Assembly: GCF_001417775.1 (NCBI RefSeq)
Contig: NZ_BBZJ01000043.1
Span: forward strand, 1-36,444
Reading direction: 5' to 3'
Source of the DNA: Streptomyces sp. TP-A0356
GTDB lineage: Bacteria > Actinomycetota > Actinomycetes > Streptomycetales > Streptomycetaceae
DNA length: 36,444 bases
In this document: piece by piece, positions 22,948-31,623 of the stretch
How the letters are laid out: each line of letters opens with the position of its first letter
Numbering within the stretch: the stretch's first letter is position 1
The notes under the pieces: generated by a model
Databases searched by the model: none
Told to the model about the DNA's origin: nothing
What the model saw: the letters and a program-made list of their open reading frames with translations, nothing else
Translations under genes and position numbers: made by a program

Positions 22948-25751
22948 GCCGTCCTCCTCAGCGACACCAGGTCCGACAGCTCCCGGTCGGTCAGTTCCGT
23001 CAGGGACGCCTCGCCGGAGCCCAGGATCGCGTCGGCCAGCGCCCGCTTGGACTGCAGCATCTCGGCGATGCGATCCTCGACCGTGCCCTCGGTGATCAGG
23101 CGGTGGACCTGCACCGGCTGCGTCTGACCGATGCGGTACGCGCGGTCCGTGGCCTGTTCCTCCACCGCCGGGTTCCACCAGCGGTCGAAGTGGATGACAT
23201 GGCCCGCGCGCGTGAGGTTCAGCCCGGTGCCCGCCGCCTTGAGGGACAGGACCAGGACCGGGGTGGCACCGCTCTGGAAGCGGTCCACCATCCGCTCGCG
23301 GTCGGGCACCGGAGTACCTCCGTGCAGCAGCTCGACGGGCACCGCACGGGAGGCCAGATGCGTGGTGATCAGGCGGGCCATGCCGACGTACTGCGTGAAC
23401 ACCAGCGCCGAGCCGTCCTCCGCCAGCAACGTGTCCAACAGCTCGTCCAGCAGGGCGAGTTTGCCGGAGCGGGCGATGAGGCCCCCGGCCGTGCGCGTGT
23501 CCTCCTTCAGATACAGCGCCGGGTGGTCGCAGATCTGCTTGAGCGCGCCGAGCAGCTTGAGGACCAGGCCCCGGCGGGCGATGCCCTCCGCCGTCTCGAT
23601 CGCCAGCATCGACTCCCGCACGACCGCCTCGTAGAGCGCGGCCTGCTCGCGGGTGAGCGGCACCGGGTGGTCCGTCTCCGTCTTCGGCGGGAGTTCGGGG
23701 ACGATGCCCGGGTCGGACTTCTTGCGGCGCAGCAGGAAGGGGCGGACCAGGCGCGCCAGCCGCTCGACCGCCTCCTCGTCCTCGCCGGTCTCCGCCGCGC
23801 GCGCGTGCCGGGCGCGGAAGGACTTCAGCGGGCCGAGCAGCCCGGGGGTCGTCCAGTCCAGCAGCGCCCACAGCTCGGAGAGGTTGTTCTCCACGGGGGT
23901 GCCGGTGAGGGCCACACGCGCGGGGGACGGGATCGTGCGCAGCGCCTTCGCCGTCGCCGAGTACGGGTTCTTGACGTGCTGCGCCTCGTCCGCGACGACC
24001 AGGCCCCAGGCCTCTTCGGCCAGTCGGGGCGCCGCCGTCCGCATGGTCCCGTACGTCGTGAGCACGAAGCCGCCGTCCAGGTCCTCCAGGGAGCGGTCCG
24101 GGCCGTGGAAGCGGCGGACCGGGACACCCGGGGCGAACCGGGTGATCTCCCGCTGCCAGTTGCCGAGCAGCGACGCCGGGCAGACCACCAGGGTCGGCTC
24201 GCGGCGCGCCCGGCGCAGATGAAGCGCGATCAAGGTGACCGTCTTGCCGAGCCCCATGTCGTCGGCGAGACAACCGCCGAGACCGAGTGAGGTCATCAGG
24301 TCCAGCCAGGACAGGCCCCGCAGTTGGTAGTCCCGCAGGCGAGCGGCGAGGCCCGGGGGCGGCTCCACCGGGCCGACGCCCGCCGTCAGCCGGTCCCGCA
24401 GGGTGGCCAACGCGCCGACCGGGACGGCCTCCACCGTCTCGCCGTCGACCTCGGCGCTGCCGGTGAGCGCGACGGACAGCGCGTCGACCGGGTCGAGCAG
24501 GCCCAACTCGCGCTTGCGGGCCTTGCGGACGAGCGCCGGGTCGACCAGCACCCACTGGTCGCGCAGCCGGACGACCGGGCGGTGGGCCTCCGCCAGCGCG
24601 TCCATCTCGGCCTCGGTGAGCGGATCGCCGCCGAGCGCCAACTGCCAGCGGAACTGCAGCAGTTCCTCGCTCTCGAAGAAGCCCGTGCCGTCGGTCGCCG
24701 AGCCCGGCGCGGGGCGCACGACCGCCGCCGCGGTCAGGTCCTGCGCCAGGTCCCGGGGCCAGTGCACCGCGACCCCGGCCGCGCCGAGCCGGGTGGCCGC
24801 GACACCCAGCAGCTCGCTCAACTCCTCCTCGGACAGCGCGAGGACGTCCGGCACCTCCTGTTCGGAGAGCCGGTCGAGCGGGGGCCAGACCCGGGCCGCG
24901 CGGCGGACGGCCAGGGTCGCGTCCACCCTCGCGCGCGGGCCGAACGCCGCGTCCGCCTCGCCGGTCCACAGCGTCGCCGCGTCCACGACGAGGGTCGGGT
25001 CGGCGAGGCTGTGCACCTGCACGACGGCCGCGCCGGCCCGGTGGGCGCCCTCGCCGTCGTCGAACAGCTGGTACGCCGACAGGTCGAGGCGCAGCGAGAC
25101 CCGTACGCCCGCGTCCATGCCCGCCGCGACCTCGGCGGCCCAGTCGTGCGCGTGCGGCAGATGCTGCGGCTCCCGCGCCGCGAACGGCCGGCCCACGGTG
25201 TGCGGGGCCGCCGGGGTGCGGGGCAGGGTGTCGGCGACCGCGTCCAGGAAGGACCGCACGAGAGCCTCGGGCTCGGGCAGCAGGAGGGGGCCCTTGCTCG
25301 GGAGCGGAACCGCGTGGCCCTCGTACGGCAGGGCGGCGGCGACCGCCCTGAGGTGGGTGATGTCGTCCGGCTCCAGCGGTCCGGCCCGCCAGGCGTCGTA
25401 TCCGTCGGGGGTGAGTCCGGGCAGCAGCCGCCCCCGCGCGACGAGCCGCAGGGCGTGCAGCGCGGCCGCGCCCCAGCAGGCGGTCGCGGGGTGAGCGGCG
25501 GGATCGCGCCGGGCCCGGGCGAGCAGCGGCAGGGCCTCGGCGACCGGCAGGCAGACGGCGGGCGCGGTGGCTCGGCGCACACCGGATCCGTGGCGCCGTA
25601 CGACCGTCAGCTCCTGCGTGCCGTCCGACGGCAGCGGTCCGCCCTGCGGGTCCCAGAAGGCGACCCGGCCCTGGCGGGGCAGCGGCGCGGGCAGGAAGAC
25701 GGCGGCCAGCCTCACCGGCACGGCCGCCGCCTCGGCCACCTGCTCTGCCAT
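22944..25751 (-). CDS. SNF2 family helicase/translocase
   Basis: 935 residues from the ATG at 25751, which has a strong GGGAGGTGA ribosome binding site; the frame is open 11 codons further up, but that start is less well placed. Residues 1-430 are the bacterial SNF2 N-terminal region (DUF3670-like). The motor follows: motif I DDMGLGKTVTLIAL (about 499), motif II VVADEAQHVKNPYSATAKAL (about 587), motif III LTGTPVENNLSELWALLDWT, motif IV-V VFTQYVGMARLITTHL and LKAAGTGLNLTRAGHVIHFD, motif VI DRAYRIGQTQPVQVHRL (about 874). All ATPase residues are present. Such enzymes move along duplex DNA; the target in bacteria is unclear. It forms a two-gene unit with the SWIM protein. Confidence 0.93.
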   Translation of the reverse strand: MAEQVAEAAAVPVRLAAVFLPAPLPRQGRVAFWDPQGGPLPSDGTQELTVVRRHGSGVRRATAPAVCLPVAEALPLLARARRDPAAHPATACWGAAALHALRLVARGRLLPGLTPDGYDAWRAGPLEPDDITHLRAVAAALPYEGHAVPLPSKGPLLLPEPEALVRSFLDAVADTLPRTPAAPHTVGRPFAAREPQHLPHAHDWAAEVAAGMDAGVRVSLRLDLSAYQLFDDGEGAHRAGAAVVQVHSLADPTLVVDAATLWTGEADAAFGPRARVDATLAVRRAARVWPPLDRLSEQEVPDVLALSEEELSELLGVAATRLGAAGVAVHWPRDLAQDLTAAAVVRPAPGSATDGTGFFESEELLQFRWQLALGGDPLTEAEMDALAEAHRPVVRLRDQWVLVDPALVRKARKRELGLLDPVDALSVALTGSAEVDGETVEAVPVGALATLRDRLTAGVGPVEPPPGLAARLRDYQLRGLSWLDLMTSLGLGGCLADDMGLGKTVTLIALHLRRARREPTLVVCPASLLGNWQREITRFAPGVPVRRFHGPDRSLEDLDGGFVLTTYGTMRTAAPRLAEEAWGLVVADEAQHVKNPYSATAKALRTIPSPARVALTGTPVENNLSELWALLDWTTPGLLGPLKSFRARHARAAETGEDEEAVERLARLVRPFLLRRKKSDPGIVPELPPKTETDHPVPLTREQAALYEAVVRESMLAIETAEGIARRGLVLKLLGALKQICDHPALYLKEDTRTAGGLIARSGKLALLDELLDTLLAEDGSALVFTQYVGMARLITTHLASRAVPVELLHGGTPVPDRERMVDRFQSGATPVLVLSLKAAGTGLNLTRAGHVIHFDRWWNPAVEEQATDRAYRIGQTQPVQVHRLITEGTVEDRIAEMLQSKRALADAILGSGEASLTELTDRELSDLVSLRRTA

Positions 25752-25854
25752 ACGTCCGGTCACCTCCCGCCCACTCGGTCGCATCAGACGTCTTCGACTG
25801 TACGGGCGGGGTCTGACAATCGGCTCCGGCGAGCGGCCCGGTATCCGGGGACCG

Positions 25855-26442
25855 TCAGGGGACCGTGCGCGAGACCACGTACACCATCGGCCGCGCGGGG
25901 ACGTGCTGGTCCACCACGACGTCCAGGCTGGGCGCCGGGTTCTTCTGCGCGTGGGTCAGGCCTGCCCAGGGGCCGGGTCCCGCGAACTTCCAGCCGACGA
26001 CCCGCTGGTCGCGCGTGCTGATGGCGATGTCGTTCTTCTTCAGGGCACCGGCGCCGGCCCCGATGTTGGCGAGGAACTGGTCGAGGCCGGCGTTGCTGGT
26101 GCTGAACTGCACGTACAGCCGGCTGGTCTTCCAGTTGTTCGTCTCGTAGTACGCGACGTATGTGCCGTCCATCGGGATCTCCACCTGGTACAGGCGGCGC
26201 TGCACGCGCGAGGGCCAGTCATGGACGAGGCCGGTCGCCGCGTACTTCGCCTCCTTGTCCTTGCCGCTGGCTCGGCTCTGGTTGGCGGAGATCACCAGGT
26301 ACCCGGCGGGGATGCCGGTGAGCAGGACGATGATCAGCAGCGTCAGCGCCCGGCGGCGGATCATGTGCCCGCGGTCCTCCGGCGGCCTGGAGGGCTCGTC
26401 CATCGGCGACGACTGACGCGGTATCGAGGCGGCGGACGTCAC
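25855..26442 (-). CDS. Single-TM membrane protein of unknown function, coupled to the ROK kinase
   Basis: 195 residues from a GTG that overlaps the kinase stop by four bases, with AAGGAGG just upstream. A cytoplasmic stretch of about 25 residues precedes one helix (ALTLLIIVLLTGIPAGYLVI). An extracytoplasmic domain of about 145 residues follows: SRVQRRLYQVEIPMDGTYVA, YYETNNWKTSRLYVQFSTSN, LDVVVDQHVPARPMVYVVSR. I do not recognise a named domain. No lipobox is seen. Its coupling to a sugar kinase hints at a role in the same sugar system, but this is only context. Confidence 0.8.
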   Translation of the reverse strand: MTSAASIPRQSSPMDEPSRPPEDRGHMIRRRALTLLIIVLLTGIPAGYLVISANQSRASGKDKEAKYAATGLVHDWPSRVQRRLYQVEIPMDGTYVAYYETNNWKTSRLYVQFSTSNAGLDQFLANIGAGAGALKKNDIAISTRDQRVVGWKFAGPGPWAGLTHAQKNPAPSLDVVVDQHVPARPMVYVVSRTVP

Positions 26443-27584
26443 AGCGCCTCCTTGGCCGTGCGACGTGCCTCCGCGTACCGCTCGTAGCGTTCGTAGCGCT
26501 CCACACGGCGTCGGTTGGCGCGCCGGAAGCGGCGGGCGACGAGCCGAGCGAGGTCCGCGGCGCCCACCATGCCGGCCTCGGGGCCGAGCTGGGCGCGCGC
26601 GATGCGGGCCTCGGGGCGGTAGCCACGGCCGGTCAGATGGCGTCGGAACGCGTCCCGGGCCGGGCCGATCAGCAGGTCGTCGGCGGCGCTGACCCCGCCG
26701 CCGATCACGAAGCAGGAGGGGTCCAGGGCCGCCGCCAGGTTGGCGATGCCGACGCCGAGCCACTGGCCGATGTCCTGGAGCAGCTCGACGCACATCGCGT
26801 CGCCCTCACGGGCCAGCTCGGTGATCATCGGTCCGGTGATGTCGGAGATGTTGCCCTTGACGTGCTCGATGATCCCGTACGCCACCGGGGAGTCGGCGGC
26901 GGCCAGTTCCCTGGCCTCGCGGACCAGGGCGTTGCCGGAGCTGTACTGCTCCCAGCAGCCGCGGTTGCCGCACGGGCAGCGGTGGCCGCCGGGCACGACC
27001 TGCATATGGCCGAACTCGCCCGCGACACCGAACTTGCCGCGCTTGACCTGGCCGTCCTCCAGGATGGCGCCGCCGATGCCGGTACCGAGGGTGATCATCA
27101 CGAGGTGGTCCTCGCCGCGGCCGGCACCGAAGCGCCACTCGGCCCAGGCGGCGGCGTTGGCGTCGTTGTCGACCAGGACGGGGACGGCTAGCCGACCGGC
27201 GAGGCGGTCGCGCAGGGGCTCGTTGCGCCAGGACAGGTGCGGGGCGAACAGGACGCGGTTGCGGTCCGCGTCCACCCAGCCGGCCGCGCCGATGCCGACG
27301 GCGTGCACGTCGTGCCGGTCGGAGAGGTCCAGGACCAGCTCGACGATGGTGTCCTCGACCACCTTGGGGCTCTTGGACTTGTCGGGCGTCTCGGTACGGA
27401 GCCTCTCCAGGATGTTCCCGTCGGCGTCGACGACGCCGGCCATCACCTTCGTGCCTCCGATGTCGATGCCGACCGTGGGGACACGGGGCGCCGTCAGATG
27501 GGAGCGGCGCTCGCGCGTGCCGACGGTCCGCAGGACGGTGGCCCGGGCGGAGCCGCGGTGGGTGAAGTCGCGGTAGGTGCTCAC
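26439..27584 (-). CDS. ROK family sugar kinase (glucokinase-like)
   Basis: 381 residues. The ATP-binding N-terminus is TVGIDIGGTKVMAGVVDADG. The sugar-binding and catalytic region is VPVLVDNDANAAAWAEWRFG with the catalytic Asp in DND, then ITLGTGIGGAILEDG. The ROK zinc motif is complete: GHRCPCGNRGCWEQY. VIGGGVSAADDLLIGPAR gives the C-terminal nucleotide site. A basic N-terminal extension of about 37 residues and an Arg/Tyr-rich tail (RRVERYERYERYAEAR) are additions to the core. The GTG start lacks a ribosome binding site but has CAGAAT eight bases upstream, so a leaderless transcript from its own promoter is possible. It lies downstream of an ABC importer, whose imported sugar is the likely substrate. 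Confidence 0.93.
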   Translation of the reverse strand: MSTYRDFTHRGSARATVLRTVGTRERRSHLTAPRVPTVGIDIGGTKVMAGVVDADGNILERLRTETPDKSKSPKVVEDTIVELVLDLSDRHDVHAVGIGAAGWVDADRNRVLFAPHLSWRNEPLRDRLAGRLAVPVLVDNDANAAAWAEWRFGAGRGEDHLVMITLGTGIGGAILEDGQVKRGKFGVAGEFGHMQVVPGGHRCPCGNRGCWEQYSSGNALVREARELAAADSPVAYGIIEHVKGNISDITGPMITELAREGDAMCVELLQDIGQWLGVGIANLAAALDPSCFVIGGGVSAADDLLIGPARDAFRRHLTGRGYRPEARIARAQLGPEAGMVGAADLARLVARRFRRANRRRVERYERYERYAEARRTAKEAL

Positions 27585-27665
27585 CGGCCCGATTCTGCCT
27601 CACGCTGCCACTGAGCCGCCAAGCCGAGCCCCTTCGCCCGGCCGGCGGCCGGCAGACCGCGGGCC

Positions 27666-27713
27666 GGGGGTGGGGGTGGGGGTGGGGGTGGGGGTGGGGG
27701 TGGGGGTGGGGGT
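27666..27713. repeat. Eight perfect GGGGGT repeats
   Basis: 48 bp of (GGGGGT)8 on the plus strand, preceded by GGGCC. It lies between the end of the ABC ATPase gene and the start of the ROK kinase gene, both on the minus strand. The G-runs are on the template strand, so it could fold into G-quadruplexes and slow polymerase before the kinase gene. Repeat number is likely to vary by slippage. Confidence 0.97.
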
Positions 27714-27740
27714 CCGCCGTGGTTCGTCGCGCGGTTCCCC

Positions 27741-27780
27741 GTGTCTCTAGCGGGGCGCCCGTGTCTCTAGCGGGGTGCCC
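27741..27780. repeat. 20-bp tandem duplication across the ABC ATPase stop codon
   Basis: GTGTCTCTAGCGGGGCGCCC and GTGTCTCTAGCGGGGTGCCC are adjacent and differ at one base. The second copy contains the TAG stop and last codons of the ABC ATPase gene, and the first copy repeats that stop outside the gene. Confidence 0.95.
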
Positions 27781-28567
27781 GTTCCAGCTCGTGCCGCAGG
27801 TCGTCCAGGTCGTTGCCGCCCGCCATCTGGCGCGTCAGCTCCTCCAGGGTGATCTCCTCGCGTGTGTGGCTGCCGACCATCGTGCCGCGCTTGAGCAGCA
27901 CGAAACGGTCGCCCACGAGGTAGGCGTGATGCGGGTTGTGGGTGATGAACACAACACCCAGACCCGCATCCCGTGCGCGCGCCACATATTTGAGGACCAC
28001 ACCCGACTGCTTCACGCCCAGTGCCGCCGTCGGCTCGTCCAGGACCAGCACCTTGGCCCCGAAGTACACCGCCCGCGCGATCGCCACACACTGGCGCTCA
28101 CCGCCCGACAGGGTGCCGATGGGCTGGTCGACGTCGCGCAGGTCGATACCCATGCGCAGCAGTTCGGCGTGGGTTGTCCTGCGCATGAGGTCGACGTCCA
28201 GGCGCTTGAAGGGGCCGAAGCCCTTGCGCGGCTCCGACCCGAGGAAGAAGTTGCGCCACACGGGCATCAGCGGGACCACGGCGAGGTCCTGGTAGACCGT
28301 GGCTATCCCGCGGTCCAGGGCCTCGCGCGGGGACGCCGGACGGCACTCCTCGCCCTCGATGCGGAAGGTTCCGGCGTCGTGCTGGTGCAGCCCCGCCACG
28401 ATCTTGATGAGGGTGGACTTGCCCGCGCCGTTGTCACCGAGGACACAGGTGATCTCCCCCGCGTGGACCTCCAGAGAGACCCCCTCCAGAGCGCGGATGT
28501 TGCCGTAGTACTTGCTGACGTCCGCGAGTTCGACGAGCGCGGTGCGCTCCGTGACGTCCGTCGTCAT
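27767..28567 (-). CDS. Sugar ABC importer ATPase (FrcA-like, single domain)
   Basis: 266 residues from an ATG overlapping the permease stop by four bases. Motifs: Walker A VLGDNGAGKSTLIKIVAGLH, Q-loop ATVYQDLAVV, signature LSGGERQCVAIARAV, Walker B VLVLDEPTAALG, H-loop VFITHNPHHAYLVG. It has one ATPase domain, as in FrcA of the fructose importer, rather than two as in RbsA/XylG, so it should act as a homodimer. It is the last gene of the three-gene importer unit; the ROK kinase follows after 182 bases that hold two repeats. Confidence 0.93.
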   Translation of the reverse strand: MTTDVTERTALVELADVSKYYGNIRALEGVSLEVHAGEITCVLGDNGAGKSTLIKIVAGLHQHDAGTFRIEGEECRPASPREALDRGIATVYQDLAVVPLMPVWRNFFLGSEPRKGFGPFKRLDVDLMRRTTHAELLRMGIDLRDVDQPIGTLSGGERQCVAIARAVYFGAKVLVLDEPTAALGVKQSGVVLKYVARARDAGLGVVFITHNPHHAYLVGDRFVLLKRGTMVGSHTREEITLEELTRQMAGGNDLDDLRHELERAPR

Positions 28568-29592
28568 GTCGTGGCCTCCGCGCGCTTGCGGACCCAGGCG
28601 TTGAGCAGGGTCGCGAGGAGCAGCATCGCTCCCAGGAAGAACTTGAACCAGTCGGGGTTCCACTCGGCGAAGACGATGCCCTTGCTGGTCATGCCGAAGA
28701 GCAACGCGCCGACGGCCGAACCGACCGCCGATCCGTGACCGCCGGTGATCAGACAGCCGCCGATGACGGCCGCGATGATGTAGATCAGCTCGTTGCCCAC
28801 GCCCTCGCCGGACTGCACGACGTCGTACGAGAACAGCAGGTGCTGGCCGGAGATCCAGGCGCCGAGCGCGACGCCCATGTAAAGGCCGATCCGGGTCCTG
28901 TCCACCGGGACGCCGACCGCGCGGGCCGCCTCCTTACCGCCGCCGACCGCGAAGATCCAGTTGCCCGCGCGGGTGCGCAGCAGGATCCATGAGGCCAGGG
29001 CGACCAGGACGAGCCACCACAGGACGGTGATCTTGACGGTGACGCCGCCGACCGTGAGCGTGGAGGCGAACACGGCCCTGGCCGAGGGGAAGCCTTCCAT
29101 GTCGGAGATCGACTTGGTGGAGACGGTGCCGCTGATCAGCTTGGTGAAGCCGAGGTTCATGCCGGTCAGCATCAGGAACGTACCGAGGGTGATGATGAAG
29201 CTCGGCAGTTTCGTGCGGGTCAGCATGAAGCCGTTGAAGGCGCCGACGGCCAGCGTGACCAGCAGGGACACACCCACGCCGACCCATGCGTTCGCGGTCA
29301 TCTGGTAGCTGAACATCGACGAGACCAGCGCCGACGACGTCACCAGCACACCGGCGGACAGGTCGAACTCGCCACCGATCATCAGCAGCGCCACCGGGAC
29401 GGCCATGATGCCGATCGTCGAGGCCGCGTACAGGACGGTGCTGAGACTGGCGGCGCGCAGGAAGCCGTCCGCGGCGAACGCGAAGAACAGGAAGACCGCC
29501 ATCGCGCCGACGACCGAGCCGAACTCGGGGCGGCTCAGCAGCCTGCGCGGCGAGGACGTCCGCAGAAACCTTTCATCGGTGGTCGCGCTCAT
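28564..29592 (-). CDS. Sugar ABC importer permease (RbsC/FrcC-like)
   Basis: 342 residues with about eight to ten membrane helices. Family segments are VALLMIGGEFDLSAGVLVTS near residue 90, TRTKLPSFIITLGTFLMLTG, and GGCLITGGHGSAVGSAVGAL near residue 270, typical of ribose/fructose-type permeases. It probably acts as a homodimer with the single-domain ATPase. The start overlaps the stop of the binding-protein gene (ATGA) and the stop overlaps the ATPase start (ATGA), so all three are translationally coupled. Confidence 0.95.
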   Translation of the reverse strand: MSATTDERFLRTSSPRRLLSRPEFGSVVGAMAVFLFFAFAADGFLRAASLSTVLYAASTIGIMAVPVALLMIGGEFDLSAGVLVTSSALVSSMFSYQMTANAWVGVGVSLLVTLAVGAFNGFMLTRTKLPSFIITLGTFLMLTGMNLGFTKLISGTVSTKSISDMEGFPSARAVFASTLTVGGVTVKITVLWWLVLVALASWILLRTRAGNWIFAVGGGKEAARAVGVPVDRTRIGLYMGVALGAWISGQHLLFSYDVVQSGEGVGNELIYIIAAVIGGCLITGGHGSAVGSAVGALLFGMTSKGIVFAEWNPDWFKFFLGAMLLLATLLNAWVRKRAEATT

Positions 29593-30593
29593 CGGGTGCC
29601 CCGTTTCGTGTACTCCTCCAGCGCGGCCGCCTGGTCCTTGGTGACGATCTGCGGGCCGGTGAGCACCGGCTTGCCGCCGCCGAGGACGTCCGAGTTGTAC
29701 TTGTAGAGCCAGAGCAGGTCCACGGCCTGGTAGCCCTGGAGGTACGGCTGCTGGTCGACGGCGAACCCGAGGGTGCCGGCCTTGAGCTCGGAGGCGACCT
29801 TGGCGTTCAGGTCGAAGGTGTCGATCTCGGCACTGCTGCCCGCCTCCTGCCTGGCCTTCACCGCGGTGTCGGCGTACGGGGCGCCGAGCGTGACCACCGC
29901 GTCGATCGACTTGTCGGCCTGGAGTCCGGCCTCCACGGCGGACTGCACGTCGGGCATGTTGGTGCCGTTGACGTAGAGGTTCCGCACCTCGCCGTGGAAG
30001 GTCTTCTTCAGCCCGGCGCAGCGCTGCTCGTGCCCGACGTTGCCCTGCTCGTGCAGGACGCAGATCACCTTCTTCCTGCCGCGCCGGTCGAGCTCGTCGC
30101 CGACCGCCTCGCCCGCGACGGACTCGTCCTGGCCCACATGGGTGAGCGCGCCGAACTGCTTCGACACCTCGGAACCGGAGTTCACTGTGATCACCGGGAT
30201 ACCGGCCTTCTCGGCGCGAGCGACGGAGGCCTTCAGCGCGTCCGGCTTGGCGAGGGTGACGATGATGCCGTCGACCTTCTTGTCGACCGCCGCGTCCACG
30301 AGCTGTGCCTGCTGCTGGGCGTTCGCGTCGTGCGAGTACAGGAAGTTGATGTTGTCCTTCACCGCTGCCTGCTTGGCGCCGCTCTGCACGATGTCCCAGA
30401 AGGTGTCGCCGTCACCGGAGTGGGTGATCATCGCGAAGGTCCAGCGCGGGGTGTCCACCGCCGCCCTGCCCTGGGCCGCCGCCGCGTTGCGCGCGTCCTC
30501 GGCGCGTTTGCCGCCGGTGCTGCTGCAGCCTGCCAGGGACAGCGACAGCGCCCCTGCCAGTGCGATGCCTGTCCAGTACCGAAACCGTGCCAC
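29589..30593 (-). CDS. Sugar ABC importer substrate-binding lipoprotein
   Basis: 334 residues from a GTG at 30593 with GGAAGG upstream; the frame is open much further but that part is a shadow of the regulator gene. The N-terminus is a lipoprotein signal: ALAGALSLSLAGCSS with the lipobox LAGC. The rest is a periplasmic-binding-protein fold of ribose type: RWTFAMITHSGDGDTFWDIV, VDGIIVTLAKPDALKASVAR, GIPVITVNSG, TFDLNAKVASELKAGTLGFA and VDQQPYLQGYQAVDLLWLY. The ligand is probably a monosaccharide or polyol; the divergent dehydrogenase suggests an inositol-like compound (inference). Confidence 0.94.
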   Translation of the reverse strand: MARFRYWTGIALAGALSLSLAGCSSTGGKRAEDARNAAAAQGRAAVDTPRWTFAMITHSGDGDTFWDIVQSGAKQAAVKDNINFLYSHDANAQQQAQLVDAAVDKKVDGIIVTLAKPDALKASVARAEKAGIPVITVNSGSEVSKQFGALTHVGQDESVAGEAVGDELDRRGRKKVICVLHEQGNVGHEQRCAGLKKTFHGEVRNLYVNGTNMPDVQSAVEAGLQADKSIDAVVTLGAPYADTAVKARQEAGSSAEIDTFDLNAKVASELKAGTLGFAVDQQPYLQGYQAVDLLWLYKYNSDVLGGGKPVLTGPQIVTKDQAAALEEYTKRGTR

Positions 30594-30619
30594 GGGGACG
30601 TGCCCTTCCTGCGGAGTTG

Positions 30620-30634
30620 CTTGGAGCCACCAAG
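30620..30634. promoter_or_regulatory. Inverted repeat in the leader of the sugar importer operon
   Basis: CTTGG (30620-30624) and CCAAG (30630-30634) flank AGCCA, 27-41 bases upstream of the binding-protein start and just downstream of GATACT on the minus strand, a possible -10 box. It could be an operator. It differs from the TTGTCCGGACAA site of the neighbouring regulator. Confidence 0.3.
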
Positions 30635-30757
30635 TATCGCCGACCGGTGATCGACGCCGCTGGTCAGGGCCCGCTGCGGGGCGGGGGCACGGTCGCTGCC
30701 CGCGGAGGCGAGGGCGGCAGGGGCGCACGCGCGGACGCGGGGACGCGCCCCGGTGCC

Positions 30758-31522
30758 TCAGGGACGTACGAGGAGCTGGAACTCGAACGAGTAGCGCGAG
30801 GCGCGATACGTATGGGTGCCGAACTCCACCGCGCGGCCCGTGTCGTCGAACGTGGTGCGCTGCATGGTGAGCAGCGGGGCGCCCTCGGGCTCGCCGAGCC
30901 GTTCGCCCTCGACCGCGCTGGCGGCACGGGCCCCCACGGACTGCCGGGCGCTGTGCAGCGTGATGCCGGCGCCGCGCATCAGGCGGTAGAGACCGGTCGA
31001 CTCCAACTGCCCGGTCTCCAGGTCGAGCAGGCCGGTCGGCAGGTAGTTGCAGAGGTACGCCATCGGCTCGCCGTGCGCCAGGCGCAGCCGCTCGACACGG
31101 TGCACCTCCACGCCCTCGGGCACTCCGAGCGCGGCGGCGACCTCGGCGGAGGCGGGCACGAAGGTGTTGACGAGCACCCGGGTCGCGGGGCGCTGCCCGG
31201 CCGCCTCCAGGTCGTCGTACAGGCTGCTGAGCTCCAGCGGGCGCTTGACCTGGCTGTGCACGACCTGGGTGCCGACGCCGCGGCGGCGCACGAGCAGGCC
31301 CTTGTCGACGAGGGACTGGATGGCCTGACGGACGGTGGGCCGGGACAGGCCGAGGCGCCCGGCCAGCTCGATCTCGTTGCCCAGCAGGCTGCCCGGCGTC
31401 AGCGCCCCGTGCTCGATGGCGGCCTCCAGCTGCTGGGCCAGCTGGAAGTACAGCGGTACCGGACTGTTCCGGTCGACGCTGAGCTGGAGCGAGACGGTCG
31501 GATCCACATCTGGTTTCGGCAC
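30758..31522 (-). CDS. GntR family (HutC/FadR-like) transcriptional regulator
   Basis: 254 residues from the GTG at 31522. The winged helix is VPLYFQLAQQLEAAIEHGAL, then ELAGRLGLSRPTVRQAIQSL and VDKGLLVRRRGVGTQVV. A UTRA ligand domain follows: VHRVERLRLAHGEPMAYLCN, YLPTGLLDLETGQLES, VEGERLGEPEGAPLLTMQRT and YRASRYSFEFQLLVRP. UTRA domains bind sugars, sugar phosphates or similar small molecules. TACGCT lies six bases before this GTG, with TTCCCG 17 bases further up, so a leaderless transcript is plausible; longer starts are possible. It probably represses the importer operon and the divergent oxidoreductase. Confidence 0.93.
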   Translation of the reverse strand: MPKPDVDPTVSLQLSVDRNSPVPLYFQLAQQLEAAIEHGALTPGSLLGNEIELAGRLGLSRPTVRQAIQSLVDKGLLVRRRGVGTQVVHSQVKRPLELSSLYDDLEAAGQRPATRVLVNTFVPASAEVAAALGVPEGVEVHRVERLRLAHGEPMAYLCNYLPTGLLDLETGQLESTGLYRLMRGAGITLHSARQSVGARAASAVEGERLGEPEGAPLLTMQRTTFDDTGRAVEFGTHTYRASRYSFEFQLLVRP

Positions 31523-31571
31523 GGGCCGAGCGTAGCTCCGGCGCTTCTTGACGGGAAGTTGTGTAGTCCGG

Positions 31572-31617
31572 TTGTCCGGACAAACCATTGACACGACTGG
31601 GGCGCCGCCCTCAGGTT
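31572..31617 (+). promoter_or_regulatory. Palindromic operator and promoter of the divergent oxidoreductase
   Basis: TTGTCCGGACAA (31572-31583) is a perfect 12-bp palindrome, with a further half-site GTAGTCCGG just to its left. It ends four bases before TTGACA (31588-31593). CAGGTT (31612-31617) lies 18 bases further on and the ATG at 31624 is six bases after that, so the oxidoreductase mRNA is probably leaderless. The position suits control by the neighbouring GntR protein. Confidence 0.65.
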
Positions 31618-31623
31618 GTTCCC

